Shown: one piece after another, positions 33,251 through 42,641 of the stretch
How the letters are laid out: the number at the start of each line of letters is the position of its first letter
How positions within the stretch are numbered: the stretch's first letter is position 1
DNA from: Neiella holothuriorum
GTDB taxonomy: Bacteria; Pseudomonadota; Gammaproteobacteria; Enterobacterales; Neiellaceae
DNA length: 64,000 nucleotides
NCBI RefSeq assembly: GCF_019457915.1
Contig: NZ_JAHZSS010000010.1
Span: 62,001 to 126,000, forward strand
Direction: 5' to 3'
The notes under the pieces: model-generated
Database searches by the model: none
What the model saw: the letters and a program-made list of their open reading frames with translations, nothing else
What the model was told of the DNA's origin: nothing
Position numbers and translations under genes: made by a program

Positions 33251-34393
33251 TTAATCAATCAAGCGAGGGCGGCGTTTCACACGGGCCTTGCGTTGCTCAT
33301 AGAGTTTGTCGCGCAGAATATAGACTTCGGTACGTTCACCTGGCATCAGTAATGAACGGTCTAGTACGGCGGCAGCTATCGTATCTTTCATCAAACAGTG
33401 TTGTTCTCGGACGTAGTAGGCTTGTGATGATGTGTTTTCGACTAACACCACGTCTACCACTTCACGAGCCCCAATCAGACGCTGCTTTGCTTCTTGATAA
33501 ATGGTGATGGAGCATGGCTCTCGATAATGAGTAGGGATTTCATCGGTAAAACTGAACCCGCGGGGTACTTCTCCGCGTGCAACCGGAGCGAGGATTTCTT
33601 TGATGCGTCGAACATGCTCGCTGGTTTTGGTCTGCATATCTTGCATTCGGTCTGCTTGAGCTAATTTCTCATCAATTTCGAGCTGGCGACGGAAAGCCTC
33701 TCCTTTGGCAATCATTGCTGGTGAGATGTCCATGTCGACATCAATCATTACTGGTGGTGCCTCAATTGGTTGGAGCATGATTGAAAACATGGTTTCAGGC
33801 ACACCCTCCTCATAAACCATTAAGGACATAGGCTCATAACTATTGATGGTCACAAACACCATGCCGCCATCGAGATCGACAATGACATCCTCTGCACCAG
33901 AGTCCTTGACGGCAACCATTTTAAATGGCGTCTCAATGCGGTTCATTAAACCCTGAGCAACCGGCACAAGCTTTGATTCTCCCGGAGCGATCGTTAAACG
34001 CTGAACTGAACGATAGGTGTCCTTAATCTTGCTCATCATCTGCGAATCCATCGCTCGCGGCTGACCTGTCAAGCGAGAAACCTCGGCGTTAGGTTGTTTA
34101 CCTTTCTTTTGAGATTCCACCAGCGTCATTAGGGCTTCTGCCGGGTCCACGCCTCCAGATTCTTGCTGTGGCACCTCAATAACATAGCCACCCTGAACTC
34201 GGTTAGAGCCGACGCCTTGGCTAGCGAGTAACTCCTCTCTGCTTCTTGGGGCCGGCGGTTGACCCATTGTGTCTGGAGAGGTCATGACAACAGGTAGTTT
34301 AAATTCTGGCTGCTGCGGCTCATTTGCCAGCGTAGCAGTCGATAGTGTGGAGATTACACCGGCACAAAGCGCTTGCCATACGATGCGATTCAT
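33251..34393 (-). CDS. traK: Secretin-like protein TraK
   Basis: A 380-residue exported protein (signal peptide about 1-23) with the TraK/VirB9-like layout: low-complexity N-terminal third, then RLTIAPGESKLVPVAQG near 132 and a beta-rich C-terminal half. It forms the outer-membrane channel ring with TraV and TraB. GAGG precedes the ATG. Located between traE and traB as in F and SXT. Confidence 0.88.
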   Translation of the reverse strand: MNRIVWQALCAGVISTLSTATLANEPQQPEFKLPVVMTSPDTMGQPPAPRSREELLASQGVGSNRVQGGYVIEVPQQESGGVDPAEALMTLVESQKKGKQPNAEVSRLTGQPRAMDSQMMSKIKDTYRSVQRLTIAPGESKLVPVAQGLMNRIETPFKMVAVKDSGAEDVIVDLDGGMVFVTINSYEPMSLMVYEEGVPETMFSIMLQPIEAPPVMIDVDMDISPAMIAKGEAFRRQLEIDEKLAQADRMQDMQTKTSEHVRRIKEILAPVARGEVPRGFSFTDEIPTHYREPCSITIYQEAKQRLIGAREVVDVVLVENTSSQAYYVREQHCLMKDTIAAAVLDRSLLMPGERTEVYILRDKLYEQRKARVKRRPRLID

Positions 34394-34404
34394 TACGTCC
34401 TCGC

Positions 34405-35151
34405 TTACTTCTGTGGTTGTTCTGCATCAGCAGATTTGTCAGGGGCTACATCAGGTTTATGTTCGGGCAAATTTTGCTCGTTCTGTTGGATGTAGCGCTC
34501 GGCATTAGTGTCCATGGCATCTTGAATTGGTGCGCTCAAGTAGTCAGGTGTATTCTTAGTTGCATGGCCACGCAACTCAGAGCCCGACGGCGTGCCAGCG
34601 TACTGTTTAAAATAGGAAATTCGAGGTTGACCTTGTCGCGATTGGATTTGTATTTCGTAGGTCCACTTGGTCACAATAGGATCTTGACGAACAGCCTTCG
34701 TCACTTTATTTCCCCACACATAAACAATGTCATTTCTTGGATCATGGTGAGCATCATCCATCACAAAGTTTTGAGTGATTTTTCGGGTCTTCATTAGCTC
34801 GACCGTTCGCTCAACTTGGTCGCCAAGTGAATCTTGTAGATTTGGCGACAACATGCCGATGAGCAAATCGCGCTTAAAATTGATATTGCGTGGATTGATG
34901 TTCCCCACAGTCTCACCCACGAAAACGGCCCAGCCGACCTTGTAAGATGGGCTGGCTTGATCACCAACCATGGTTAATTCCTGAGTGAACTTCGGTGGTG
35001 TCACAACTGTATGCGGGTCTTTTAGCCATAGCGAAAACGCTAAGAACAGCACTGCTGCACCCAACGTGACGTTCACTACCTGTGCCATGTTCCGACTTGC
35101 TACCGCGGCACTCCATGACCTTTCTACTTGTAAATTTTTGAATATGTTCAT
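34405..35151 (-). CDS. traE: Inner-membrane pilus-assembly protein TraE
   Basis: A 248-residue TraE/VirB8-like protein: cytoplasmic N-terminus (about 1-25), one membrane helix (VVNVTLGAAVLFLAFSLWL), and a periplasmic beta domain with NFKRDLLIGMLSP. The C-terminal ~45 residues are a Gln/Glu/Pro-rich extension. It follows traL by 27 bases. Confidence 0.9.
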   Translation of the reverse strand: MNIFKNLQVERSWSAAVASRNMAQVVNVTLGAAVLFLAFSLWLKDPHTVVTPPKFTQELTMVGDQASPSYKVGWAVFVGETVGNINPRNINFKRDLLIGMLSPNLQDSLGDQVERTVELMKTRKITQNFVMDDAHHDPRNDIVYVWGNKVTKAVRQDPIVTKWTYEIQIQSRQGQPRISYFKQYAGTPSGSELRGHATKNTPDYLSAPIQDAMDTNAERYIQQNEQNLPEHKPDVAPDKSADAEQPQK

Positions 35152-35178
35152 TCGAAAATGGCCTTAAGATTCTCAGTG

Positions 35179-35478
35179 TTACTGGTGAAATTCACGCTTC
35201 ATCGGATCAGGAACAGACGGACTGTTTTCAATTGGAAACATCCCCATCCACCACAGCTTGTGCTTAACAAAACCGCGCGCATACCGCTCCTCAAAATGTC
35301 CAACCACGAGGAAATACACCACAGCAAAAACAATCGCGAACGACATCATTTTGAATACGGCGCCAATACCAATGGCTGCAATTACAGGGACGATTTGGCT
35401 AGCATTCCAAAAGATGACTGATATCGGCGCGTTAACTCGATGTGGAATACGGTATAGGTTCGGGTCGTTTTGCTTCAT
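35179..35478 (-). CDS. traL: Inner-membrane protein TraL
   Basis: A 99-residue VirB3/TraL-type protein with the family's LYRIPHRVN N-terminus and two close membrane helices (about residues 23-63). Works with the TraC ATPase in pilus assembly. The ATG at 35478 has GAGTGG seven bases upstream and is preferred over a GTG at 35487. It follows the pilin gene across a hairpin. Confidence 0.9.
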   Translation of the reverse strand: MKQNDPNLYRIPHRVNAPISVIFWNASQIVPVIAAIGIGAVFKMMSFAIVFAVVYFLVVGHFEERYARGFVKHKLWWMGMFPIENSPSVPDPMKREFHQ

Positions 35479-35511
35479 TGTGACCACTCAGTTTTGACTA
35501 AAGATGAAAGG

Positions 35512-35541
35512 GCTTGGGGGTTTAATAAAAACCCCGCAAGC
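35512..35541 (-). promoter_or_regulatory. Hairpin between pilin and traL
   Basis: About twelve base pairs (GCTTG, GGGG, TTT against AAA, CCCC, CAAGC with one bulged G) immediately after the pilin stop. It lacks a good U-run on the minus strand, so it is likelier an mRNA-stabilising or partial-attenuation element that keeps pilin output above that of downstream genes. Confidence 0.55.
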
Positions 35542-35551
35542 AGAGCCTTTA

Positions 35552-35881
35552 TTACATTGGAAAACCTGCAGAGAAGAAGCTTGAGATAATGCCGCCTGCA
35601 TACGCCATGAAGACACAGCAGAAGAAGAAACCCATCGCAAGCACGTAGTTCTGTTTCATGATGCCGGTATACAACGACATCAACAGGGTCAACGCAGCAA
35701 TGATCATTGCCGGCTCACCATCTAGCCAGGTACTAATTTCGTTATCCCAAATATCTTGGAATGCCGTACCTGAGCCAGCTGTTGCATCTACTGCGATTAG
35801 CGTGAAGATCCCCGCAAACGATGCAACCTTTAGAGCCCGCTTGGCTCGAATGCTTTTCAGCATGGAAAGTAATTTTTTCAT
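35552..35881 (-). CDS. traA: Pilin TraA-like
   Basis: A 109-residue F-type pilin precursor: a basic, long leader (about 1-36, with KRALKVASFAGIFTLIAVDA), a small domain and two hydrophobic segments (AMIIAALTLLMSLYTGIM and YVLAMGFFFCCVFMAYAGGI) typical of TraA, which is cleaved and stored in the inner membrane before pilus assembly. It lies directly before traL, as in F. The ATG at 35881 is preferred to an upstream TTG because AAAGGA is well spaced. Confidence 0.75.
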   Translation of the reverse strand: MKKLLSMLKSIRAKRALKVASFAGIFTLIAVDATAGSGTAFQDIWDNEISTWLDGEPAMIIAALTLLMSLYTGIMKQNYVLAMGFFFCCVFMAYAGGIISSFFSAGFPM

Positions 35882-35948
35882 TACGCCTTTTCCTTTCAAT
35901 ACAAAGTTCAGTTAGTTGGCTCGATTATTCTCAATCACCACAACTTAG

Positions 35949-35961
35949 GGGGATGGCTTGT
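35949..35961 (-). promoter_or_regulatory. Candidate transfer-activator box upstream of pilin
   Basis: Read on the minus strand this is ACAAGCCATCCCC, identical over 13 bases to a sequence upstream of traF. Its ACAAGCCAT part ends 72 bases before the pilin ATG. Possibly bound by the FlhDC-like activator pair. Confidence 0.5.
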
Positions 35962-36088
35962 AAGGTCGGCGTTTTAGTTACCTAACAATTTTGGTCAGCG
36001 ATTTAACGCCACAAAGGAGATAGGAAGGGCTGTATAAAAATGGCCAGCAACAAGGCTGACCATATTGGATGTAGTGGAGCAACAGTCG

Positions 36089-36784
36089 TTATAGTCGCTT
36101 CTGGTATGTACTCAGCATTCTGTTTGCGATGAGCGCCATAATAAAAAGCAATATCGGCGGGTAGTAAACGGCATACGTCCCTAAGAATCCGGGGACCAAG
36201 AAGAACGCAAGGAGAATTAACATCGAAACCCCAAGCATTTTTAGCCACAAGTGAAAGCGTCTAACGGTAATCCCCCCAAAGCTGTGCGCCTTGATTCGCC
36301 ATTTGTTATATCCATCATAGGCAGCGGCCAACACTAACGGCGAGCAAACCATCACCCACAAGCCAAATGAACTCACACGAAACGCACCTTGGTACATAAT
36401 GAGCTTCACGTTATTGGTCATTCGCAACCCTAACTCTCGCAAATGCGTTTTAAGCTTCAACATCTTAACCGCAACGCCATGCTCAGATTTTGGTACAAAC
36501 GCGCGATCCAAAAAGTCTACAACGCCCCACTCGTAGGCCATTATGGTGTACCACTGTGCAGCTCGCCCAGTGACTTCATGCCAGTCAGACTCATGCATAA
36601 TACTCCTGGCTTGCACAACTTCGTTCGTGACCAGCGATTCATACCGCTCAGTTGTAATCCCCACCATTAAGTACACAAGACTAAAGAAGCTCAGCATCGC
36701 AATGAAGACGCCTTTCGCCGTCTGTTGTGCAGGGCTTAAGTCTGGTGCTGATGACTGATTGCTATCAGTGTTGCTGTCCGTCAT
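36089..36784 (-). CDS. DUF4400-type membrane protein
   Basis: A 231-residue protein with about four membrane helices (residues ~29-47, ~145-165, ~190-208, ~210-225) and a large loop containing MHESDWHEVTGRAAQWYTI, the pattern of DUF4400 proteins found next to traD in SXT-like elements. Its exact role in conjugation is unknown. It overlaps the preceding stop (TAATG), so it is translated with the traI-traD operon. Confidence 0.75.
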   Translation of the reverse strand: MTDSNTDSNQSSAPDLSPAQQTAKGVFIAMLSFFSLVYLMVGITTERYESLVTNEVVQARSIMHESDWHEVTGRAAQWYTIMAYEWGVVDFLDRAFVPKSEHGVAVKMLKLKTHLRELGLRMTNNVKLIMYQGAFRVSSFGLWVMVCSPLVLAAAYDGYNKWRIKAHSFGGITVRRFHLWLKMLGVSMLILLAFFLVPGFLGTYAVYYPPILLFIMALIANRMLSTYQKRL

Positions 36785-37386
36785 TAAGTATCACCTTCTA
36801 AAATTGCGGCTCGGTGCTGCTCTTTGCTATAGGGTTGTGACATTCCCGCATGCGGCACGCCAACAAAACTCAAGTCGCTACGTTCAAAAACATGATTTGC
36901 TAACATCATTCCAAAGCGCGGTCGATTCTGTTCAAACCAAGATTCATCAACCGTCAGTTCTTGGATAATGGGTGCTCGCACTCGTTGCTCTTTAGCCCAT
37001 AATGCAAACCCCGTTTTCACGCAGTCCCAGTAAACGGCGAAACGTGGGCGCTGACCTCGGATAATCCCACGGTCTTTTTTGCTCGCCACTTGATAGCGCA
37101 TCACATCTGGCAGTTGAACAATGATTGCATCAACAAAGGCTGTGTATCGCTTTTGAAGCGTACCCTCGGTGCCCTCAAAGCACTCAAGCGCCGCCATGAC
37201 AATTTGTGTCACCAATAACTGCTCTGTTGTTTTGCTTGGCAAAGCCACACCAACATAGGCAATCAAGCTGTTAGTTACTCGCTCAATAGCGCTAAATTGT
37301 CCGTAGGCGAGCTGCAAGCGCTCCCATTCAGAAGTGTTGAGCAACTTTGAGGGGCATAAAACAGCCATGTATTTAGTCTCCTGCAC
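36784..37386 (-). CDS. Conjugation-associated hypothetical protein
   Basis: A 200-residue protein between traD and the DUF4400 gene, a position filled by an accessory gene in SXT/IncC-type elements. No membrane segment or catalytic motif is seen. GTG at 37386 (AAGGAG upstream) or ATG at 37368 (AGGAG upstream) can both start it. Its first codon lies three bases after the traD stop. Function unknown. Confidence 0.6.
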   Translation of the reverse strand: MQETKYMAVLCPSKLLNTSEWERLQLAYGQFSAIERVTNSLIAYVGVALPSKTTEQLLVTQIVMAALECFEGTEGTLQKRYTAFVDAIIVQLPDVMRYQVASKKDRGIIRGQRPRFAVYWDCVKTGFALWAKEQRVRAPIIQELTVDESWFEQNRPRFGMMLANHVFERSDLSFVGVPHAGMSQPYSKEQHRAAILEGDT

Positions 37387-37388
37387 GG

Positions 37389-39323
37389 TTACTCCTTAAT
37401 TACGGGGATCCGTCCTTTCACTTTTCGTCCGTCAGCAAGCCGAGCAATGAACTGGAGCTTTGGCAGGTCAGTCAGTAATTGCTCAGGAAAGCTGTCATCT
37501 TTCATGCGATTCAGACGCTCAGAATAACCACCCGCGAACTCCCCCAACCCAGCGGTTGTGTTGGTGTTCTCTGACATGGATATTTGTGTATTTAGTACTG
37601 ACGTTCGTCCAAAGTTCCGACAAACATATTCTTGTGTTCGCTGGTCGTTAACACGCATTGAAATGAAGTTGTTGCACAACCCCAAGAATCGCTCGGCGCT
37701 TGCTGGATCGGTTTTGGCTTCTAAGTCCGGTATCGTCTGCGTAGCTAGGAAGCACTGCATCGCTGCCGCTCGACCTTGCGCTAACAAGTTAAGTAGGGCG
37801 TCATTACCAGCAACAGCAGCATGCACCTCATCGACGAATATCGATACCCGACGGCCAGAGCCACCATAGTTGTAGCGCTCACCCGCTGCCGCTGCGATGT
37901 CGGACAAAATCAATTTGGCTAAATGCCCTGCAGTCTTTGAATCGCTTAAGCTATCAAGCGCTAGATACAAGACCCCTCCACCTTCAATGATCTGTTTTGT
38001 GTCGATTATCGGCCGCTTGTCCGCGCCCGTTAAATCGTCAACTGGTGAAATCAATTCATCCAGTGGTTTGGCATTCAAGATAGAGAATAGCGGGAGCAGG
38101 CCTACGACCATTTTCTGATAGTGCGCAGCATCATGCGTGATAAGTGAAATGACTTTGTCGACCACTCCTTCTTTATGCGTCTCAGCCACGACTTGTAAGT
38201 AATAATTGATATACTGTTCAAGTGTGCTTTTGCCGCGTTTCTCAAATTCTTTTTGGAGCGTGATACGCCAGTTAGGCTCTCCGAGCACTGCATCAAAATG
38301 CTTCTCTAAGCACTTTATGCACAACTCCGACTTGCCATCAGTTAAGTAACTCTGGAGCGTCGTTAATCTAGGTTGCTCACCAATAAATAGAGAACCTTCC
38401 ACAGCTTTATTAATTACTTCCCATCCAAATTCTGAGAACGATGTTGGCCCATCGCCCGTTGCCTGTAACGCCGCAACCCGCGTCGTGATTTCTGTATGCC
38501 GATTGAAATTCTTTAACGGCTGCAATCGAATAGATTCACTAGGAATTGATGGATGGAAGTAGTGGAATTTGTGCGCCTCTCCCCGTGATGCCATTTCATT
38601 TTCTATTGATTCGCGCCATTCGCGATCGTTCTTGGGGTCGATGATAATTAGCGTGTGGCCAAGGTGGTACATGCTAAGTGATAACAGCTTTAACAGTGTC
38701 GTTTTGCCAGTACCAACATTACCCGCCATGAAGGTGTGACCGTACCAAGCATCCTCGCTCACCATGATACGCTTTGATTCGCCCATGCCGTGTATCCAAG
38801 GCTTACCACCAAGCCGGCGCGTTGTTTTGCGTAAGCGCTTCTCCCATGGCCGCATAATTAACGGTAGTTTTACCTCGCCATAATCGCTCGATAAATCGAT
38901 GACCTGATGGGCTCGGTTCGCATGCTCAGGCCCCCACTCGAATCCTTCGCATAAATACGTTTCCCGATCATCTGGAGAGTGCTTAACAACTCTACCTGCT
39001 GCATCAACCTCCCCGTCTTGAAGAATATTTACTTCTACTTGGTTCAGCTTACGAAGCTTTTCAGCGGGCATGAAATCAATCTTATTAGTGAACAGCCTCA
39101 ACTGGCGCCGCAATAATGGGTACGCTTGTCTGTAGCGAACGCCCGCCATCGCAGTACATATTGATGCTGACAACAACTGCATAGAAAACTGTCCAGCTTG
39201 CGCCATACCAACGGACGCCAGCGTTGCGGCACTCGCAGCGGCCCACCCATAGAGCGCGTTAACCTCGTAGATAGGACGAAACAAATTTTCCTGAAACGTC
39301 GGGTCTTTGCGCAGTTTATTCAT
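37389..39323 (-). CDS. traD: Coupling protein TraD
   Basis: A 644-residue VirD4/TraD-type ATPase that brings the relaxase-DNA complex to the secretion channel. Two N-terminal membrane helices (about 25-65), Walker A GNVGTGKTTLLKL near residue 203, Walker B VSIFVDEVHAAV near 490. Its start overlaps the traI stop by eight bases. Order traI-traD followed by the DUF4400 gene matches SXT-like elements. Confidence 0.93.
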   Translation of the reverse strand: MNKLRKDPTFQENLFRPIYEVNALYGWAAASAATLASVGMAQAGQFSMQLLSASICTAMAGVRYRQAYPLLRRQLRLFTNKIDFMPAEKLRKLNQVEVNILQDGEVDAAGRVVKHSPDDRETYLCEGFEWGPEHANRAHQVIDLSSDYGEVKLPLIMRPWEKRLRKTTRRLGGKPWIHGMGESKRIMVSEDAWYGHTFMAGNVGTGKTTLLKLLSLSMYHLGHTLIIIDPKNDREWRESIENEMASRGEAHKFHYFHPSIPSESIRLQPLKNFNRHTEITTRVAALQATGDGPTSFSEFGWEVINKAVEGSLFIGEQPRLTTLQSYLTDGKSELCIKCLEKHFDAVLGEPNWRITLQKEFEKRGKSTLEQYINYYLQVVAETHKEGVVDKVISLITHDAAHYQKMVVGLLPLFSILNAKPLDELISPVDDLTGADKRPIIDTKQIIEGGGVLYLALDSLSDSKTAGHLAKLILSDIAAAAGERYNYGGSGRRVSIFVDEVHAAVAGNDALLNLLAQGRAAAMQCFLATQTIPDLEAKTDPASAERFLGLCNNFISMRVNDQRTQEYVCRNFGRTSVLNTQISMSENTNTTAGLGEFAGGYSERLNRMKDDSFPEQLLTDLPKLQFIARLADGRKVKGRIPVIKE

Positions 39324-41940
39324 TGTTATCCTCGGATTTCATTGGCAGAACAGTCCAAAAAACGGGCTTACTTTCGATTTCACAACGCTCCGTTCGGAGC
39401 ATAAGTTCTTGTGTAATCTTTCTCGCCTCACTCAGCGTGAATCCACACTTCGTTAAGTGGCGCCAAAGTGTTCGCTCATCGACAGCAACCCCATCACTAA
39501 CCAAAATCGCCTTGTTCTTACTGATTAGCTCCTGATGTACTGACATTAGGTGCTGCAAAAAAAGTTCAGCCCGACTTGATATCTCGCTTTCACGTTTCGT
39601 TGTGCTGATTGCTCCGCGCTGAGATTCGGTTGCTGTATTTACTGATGGTTTTGTATTGGCTGCCTTCTTAGCTTCGCCTTTTTGGTGTTGGTCTATGGCG
39701 TTGTTAACCTTCTTTTTCGGACTACTTACAGCTCGAGTACTTCCGCTATCTAATAACTTAAGGCCTGCAGCAAGCGTCAGTGCTTGACTCAGTTTTGGGG
39801 ATAGGGTGAGAGCAGCAACGCTTTTCGACCTTGGCAATTTGTATGTTCGTGTCAACTGTCTTGGCTTGCTTGCGTCAAACTCAATTAGCTTGTTCATCTT
39901 TAAGTCTTGAACTAACTCATTAATATCGATGTTCACCAGCTCGGATAATTTATGCGCTTCCACAATTACAACGCTTGGCTCAATCCTCATTAAGGACTCA
40001 ACGTTTTCCTTAGCTATCGTCCCTTGTGTTAATTGTTCGCATAGCCCCGCTAGTGCCTCATCAATTTTCCCCGGCGAACGCACAGATTCCTTCCATGGGT
40101 ACTTAGTAGACACAGGTTTTGTTCGTGACTTTATCAGCTCGTTGACAGAGTTTGCTGTTGCTTGCTTGGGCGTATTTGCAGCCGGAGAGACAGTGCCGGT
40201 GAATGTCGTGTTTGAGTGTTGTGGCTCCTCATCGCTCGGCGGTAAATCCTCATACGCGTCCAGCGGCGGGGAATCTTCTGTTGGCGGCATTGATTGTTCG
40301 CCTTCAACATTGGTTGATACTTGGTCGTGGGGGATGTCATTTGTAGTAGGCTTGGCGCTGCCATTGTTACTAGCTGGCGCGAGTGGTTCCTCGTCACCAT
40401 TGTTGGGGGCGTTAATTGAATCTAACTCCTCCGCATTGAATCGCAGCACATTATTAGATTCATTCGGCATTTCTGAGTTTGATTCTGATGGTGCTTGGGT
40501 TTGCTTGGCGGCTTTGCTCGACTTTGGTTTCTTCTTGGCTCTGCTGGTTTTCTTTGGTTCGTCAGCCTGAGTTGTGAAGTCTTCTTTTGAAAATCTCGTA
40601 ATCGAGCCGTCTTGTCTATACAGAATGGCGTCAAAGTCGTGGTTGATCTTCATAAGGCCTTGCTGGCTCATTGGGATTGGAGCCCCGCCATACACAAGCC
40701 CTGGCCACGCCGCTCGAATTAGATACTGCCACGCTACCTTCTTCTTGCCTTCATAAATTGCTTGAGCATCATCTTTGGTGAATTCGCCCGGAGCAAAGAG
40801 AACGTACTTTTCTTTCTTGTCGATGTTCTGCAGCACTCCCCTATCATTTAGTAGCGTGACGATAGTTTCCGGTGACTGCGGTACAGATACTTGCTGCTCG
40901 GTTAAATAGTTTACCGTGGCAGCGAACGCATCAGGCCATCTCAAATAAACATCATCTCCAATTGTCCAGATATTCGCGTTAGTGGTGTTTACCTTCCATT
41001 TTGGGTGAAGAATTTGAATACCCTTGAGAATGCGTTCATATGTTGAGGACTGGCGCTTGCCTAACTCGGTGTCCCAGATGGTCACCATATCTTGTGATGT
41101 CGACACACTGTCAGCTTGTCGCACCGCGCTCTCTAAAAAACCTCGGCTTGTTTGGTAACCAGATAGAACATTGGAAATTTCTGTGTAGAGCTCGCCCGGG
41201 CATGAGGCGATGTACTGGCGCGCGGCATCTGTGAGGACGTGCGGGAGTATGTGGGCGCCAGCTGTCTCGTGCTGCTTATGGATTCGAGAGGCAAGCCACT
41301 CAACTTTGTATCGTTTAACTCCATTTCGCTTGGCCCAGTCGACCAGAGATCCCGTTACCGGCTTCCACTCATCCCCCTTGTTAGCCGCATCAAAAACCAC
41401 CATGTCGGTATACAGTTTCCCAGCATCATGCAGGAGCCCGCACAACCATGCCGCATATCGCCACCTCGGCTTTCTACGAAACTCAATGTCAGACGGAAAC
41501 TGCGCAGGAAGGTAGTTGTCTTCTGCCCATCGCAACGCTTTTTCTGCCACATCTAGCGAATGCTTTAATAGGCCTCCGGGTCGATTATGGTGATGCCCTT
41601 CCGATGCAGGTAACGAGTGCGCGAACGCTGCGTAATTTGTCGCCACCTCTAAGTAGAGGGTTTCAAATGACGGAGCGTTCTTATCCGTGCTGGAATCAGG
41701 CAGTTTTGCGCTTCGCTTAATCAACTCGAGCAGTGGGCCGTGAGGTCCGAGCAACTCATTGATTGCAACGACTGGAACACCGTACTCAGCCGGCGGATAG
41801 GTAACAAGGTCGATTGCTTTGACGATATCACCGTAAATATCCACCGTGTCATGCGATGCGCTGTCGGAATTGTTGACCTTTCGAGCGCGGCCGAACACTG
41901 CGCCCGAGGCGGTCAATAGTCGAGATATTTGCGCCATCAT
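39316..41940 (-). CDS. traI: MOBH-type relaxase TraI
   Basis: An 874-residue relaxase of the TraI_2 (MOBH) class. HHHNRPGGLLKHSL near residues 116-129 and LLHDAGK near 170 form the HD-type metal site. A VYGGAPIPMSQQGLM motif near 420 ends the N-terminal region. A long low-complexity Pro/Ser/Asn/Glu linker (about 450-620) separates it from a C-terminal TraI_2_C-type domain (ERTLWRHLTKCGFTLSEAR near 835). It nicks oriT and starts DNA transfer. It overlaps traD and follows the DUF1845/AcaB-like gene by three bases. Confidence 0.92.
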   Translation of the reverse strand: MMAQISRLLTASGAVFGRARKVNNSDSASHDTVDIYGDIVKAIDLVTYPPAEYGVPVVAINELLGPHGPLLELIKRSAKLPDSSTDKNAPSFETLYLEVATNYAAFAHSLPASEGHHHNRPGGLLKHSLDVAEKALRWAEDNYLPAQFPSDIEFRRKPRWRYAAWLCGLLHDAGKLYTDMVVFDAANKGDEWKPVTGSLVDWAKRNGVKRYKVEWLASRIHKQHETAGAHILPHVLTDAARQYIASCPGELYTEISNVLSGYQTSRGFLESAVRQADSVSTSQDMVTIWDTELGKRQSSTYERILKGIQILHPKWKVNTTNANIWTIGDDVYLRWPDAFAATVNYLTEQQVSVPQSPETIVTLLNDRGVLQNIDKKEKYVLFAPGEFTKDDAQAIYEGKKKVAWQYLIRAAWPGLVYGGAPIPMSQQGLMKINHDFDAILYRQDGSITRFSKEDFTTQADEPKKTSRAKKKPKSSKAAKQTQAPSESNSEMPNESNNVLRFNAEELDSINAPNNGDEEPLAPASNNGSAKPTTNDIPHDQVSTNVEGEQSMPPTEDSPPLDAYEDLPPSDEEPQHSNTTFTGTVSPAANTPKQATANSVNELIKSRTKPVSTKYPWKESVRSPGKIDEALAGLCEQLTQGTIAKENVESLMRIEPSVVIVEAHKLSELVNIDINELVQDLKMNKLIEFDASKPRQLTRTYKLPRSKSVAALTLSPKLSQALTLAAGLKLLDSGSTRAVSSPKKKVNNAIDQHQKGEAKKAANTKPSVNTATESQRGAISTTKRESEISSRAELFLQHLMSVHQELISKNKAILVSDGVAVDERTLWRHLTKCGFTLSEARKITQELMLRTERCEIESKPVFWTVLPMKSEDNNE

Positions 41941-41943
41941 AAG

Positions 41944-42636
41944 CTAGCTCGCTTTTGCAATAACTTCGCTTTCTGCTGAGTCGGGACTAATTGCCACCTC
42001 GCCTTGCTCGTCAGTAGTCTGCGCTTTAGTGGTCGGCTCCGCTTCGTCAATCGCCGCACCGCCTATGGCTCCCAACTTCAGAGCAGCAATAAACTTGGAC
42101 GGGTCAAACTTCCCGCCTTCGCGCTTACCTGGCGCAGTAACAGTGAAAATTTTCATGCTTGTGCGACGGATGATTGTGATGGCTTGGCGCCGAGCGCTTT
42201 CTAAATTATCGTCATCTGCAACCCCTGCTAGCCAAAGCACTTCCACTTCGTCTAGCAAGCCATCCAGCGCTTGAATGAGTTCAATGAAACGCCAATAAAT
42301 GGGGTGAGCCACTTCAATATCAATTTGATAACTATCCGGCACGGACACTGGTGGCAAATCCACGGTTAGCGATTTGGCCAGCACGTCCTTTTGAGCCTGC
42401 ATTTTGACAAGCTCTTTGTTTTCTTCTTCAAACAGAGCATCTACCCACGCCGTTAACTGCTGCTGTAATGGTGGATTGTTCGCTAACATTTTGATGAGCG
42501 AACCGATTCGCTCAAACGCGCCAAGAGTGACGCTCCCCTCCTTGCGCATGAACAGGTACAACTGCTCGCTAGCTAGCTTAAGGTTTACTTGCATTACCTT
42601 GCGGCGACGAATGTTGGTGTTTTGTTGCTCGGCCAT
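41944..42636 (-). CDS. DUF1845/AcaB-like conjugation protein
   Basis: A 230-residue protein just upstream of traI. A mid-region HPIYWRFIELIQALDGLLDE followed by ADDDNLESARRQAITIIRR resembles the DUF1845 (AcaB-like) family found in integrative elements and IncC plasmids, whose AcaB member is a transcriptional activator of transfer. The assignment is by pattern and tentative. The C-terminal ~35 residues are acidic and disordered. GAGGAG precedes the ATG. Confidence 0.45.
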   Translation of the reverse strand: MAEQQNTNIRRRKVMQVNLKLASEQLYLFMRKEGSVTLGAFERIGSLIKMLANNPPLQQQLTAWVDALFEEENKELVKMQAQKDVLAKSLTVDLPPVSVPDSYQIDIEVAHPIYWRFIELIQALDGLLDEVEVLWLAGVADDDNLESARRQAITIIRRTSMKIFTVTAPGKREGGKFDPSKFIAALKLGAIGGAAIDEAEPTTKAQTTDEQGEVAISPDSAESEVIAKAS

Positions 42637-42641
42637 GTTGG

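Noticed and set aside
34345-34797. 150-codon + strand ORF opposite traE/traK
   Set aside because: Antisense to well-supported transfer genes and its protein has no ordered character.
39929-40570. 213-codon + strand ORF opposite traI
   Set aside because: Mirror of the low-complexity traI linker; Ser/Gly/Leu-rich with no ribosome site.
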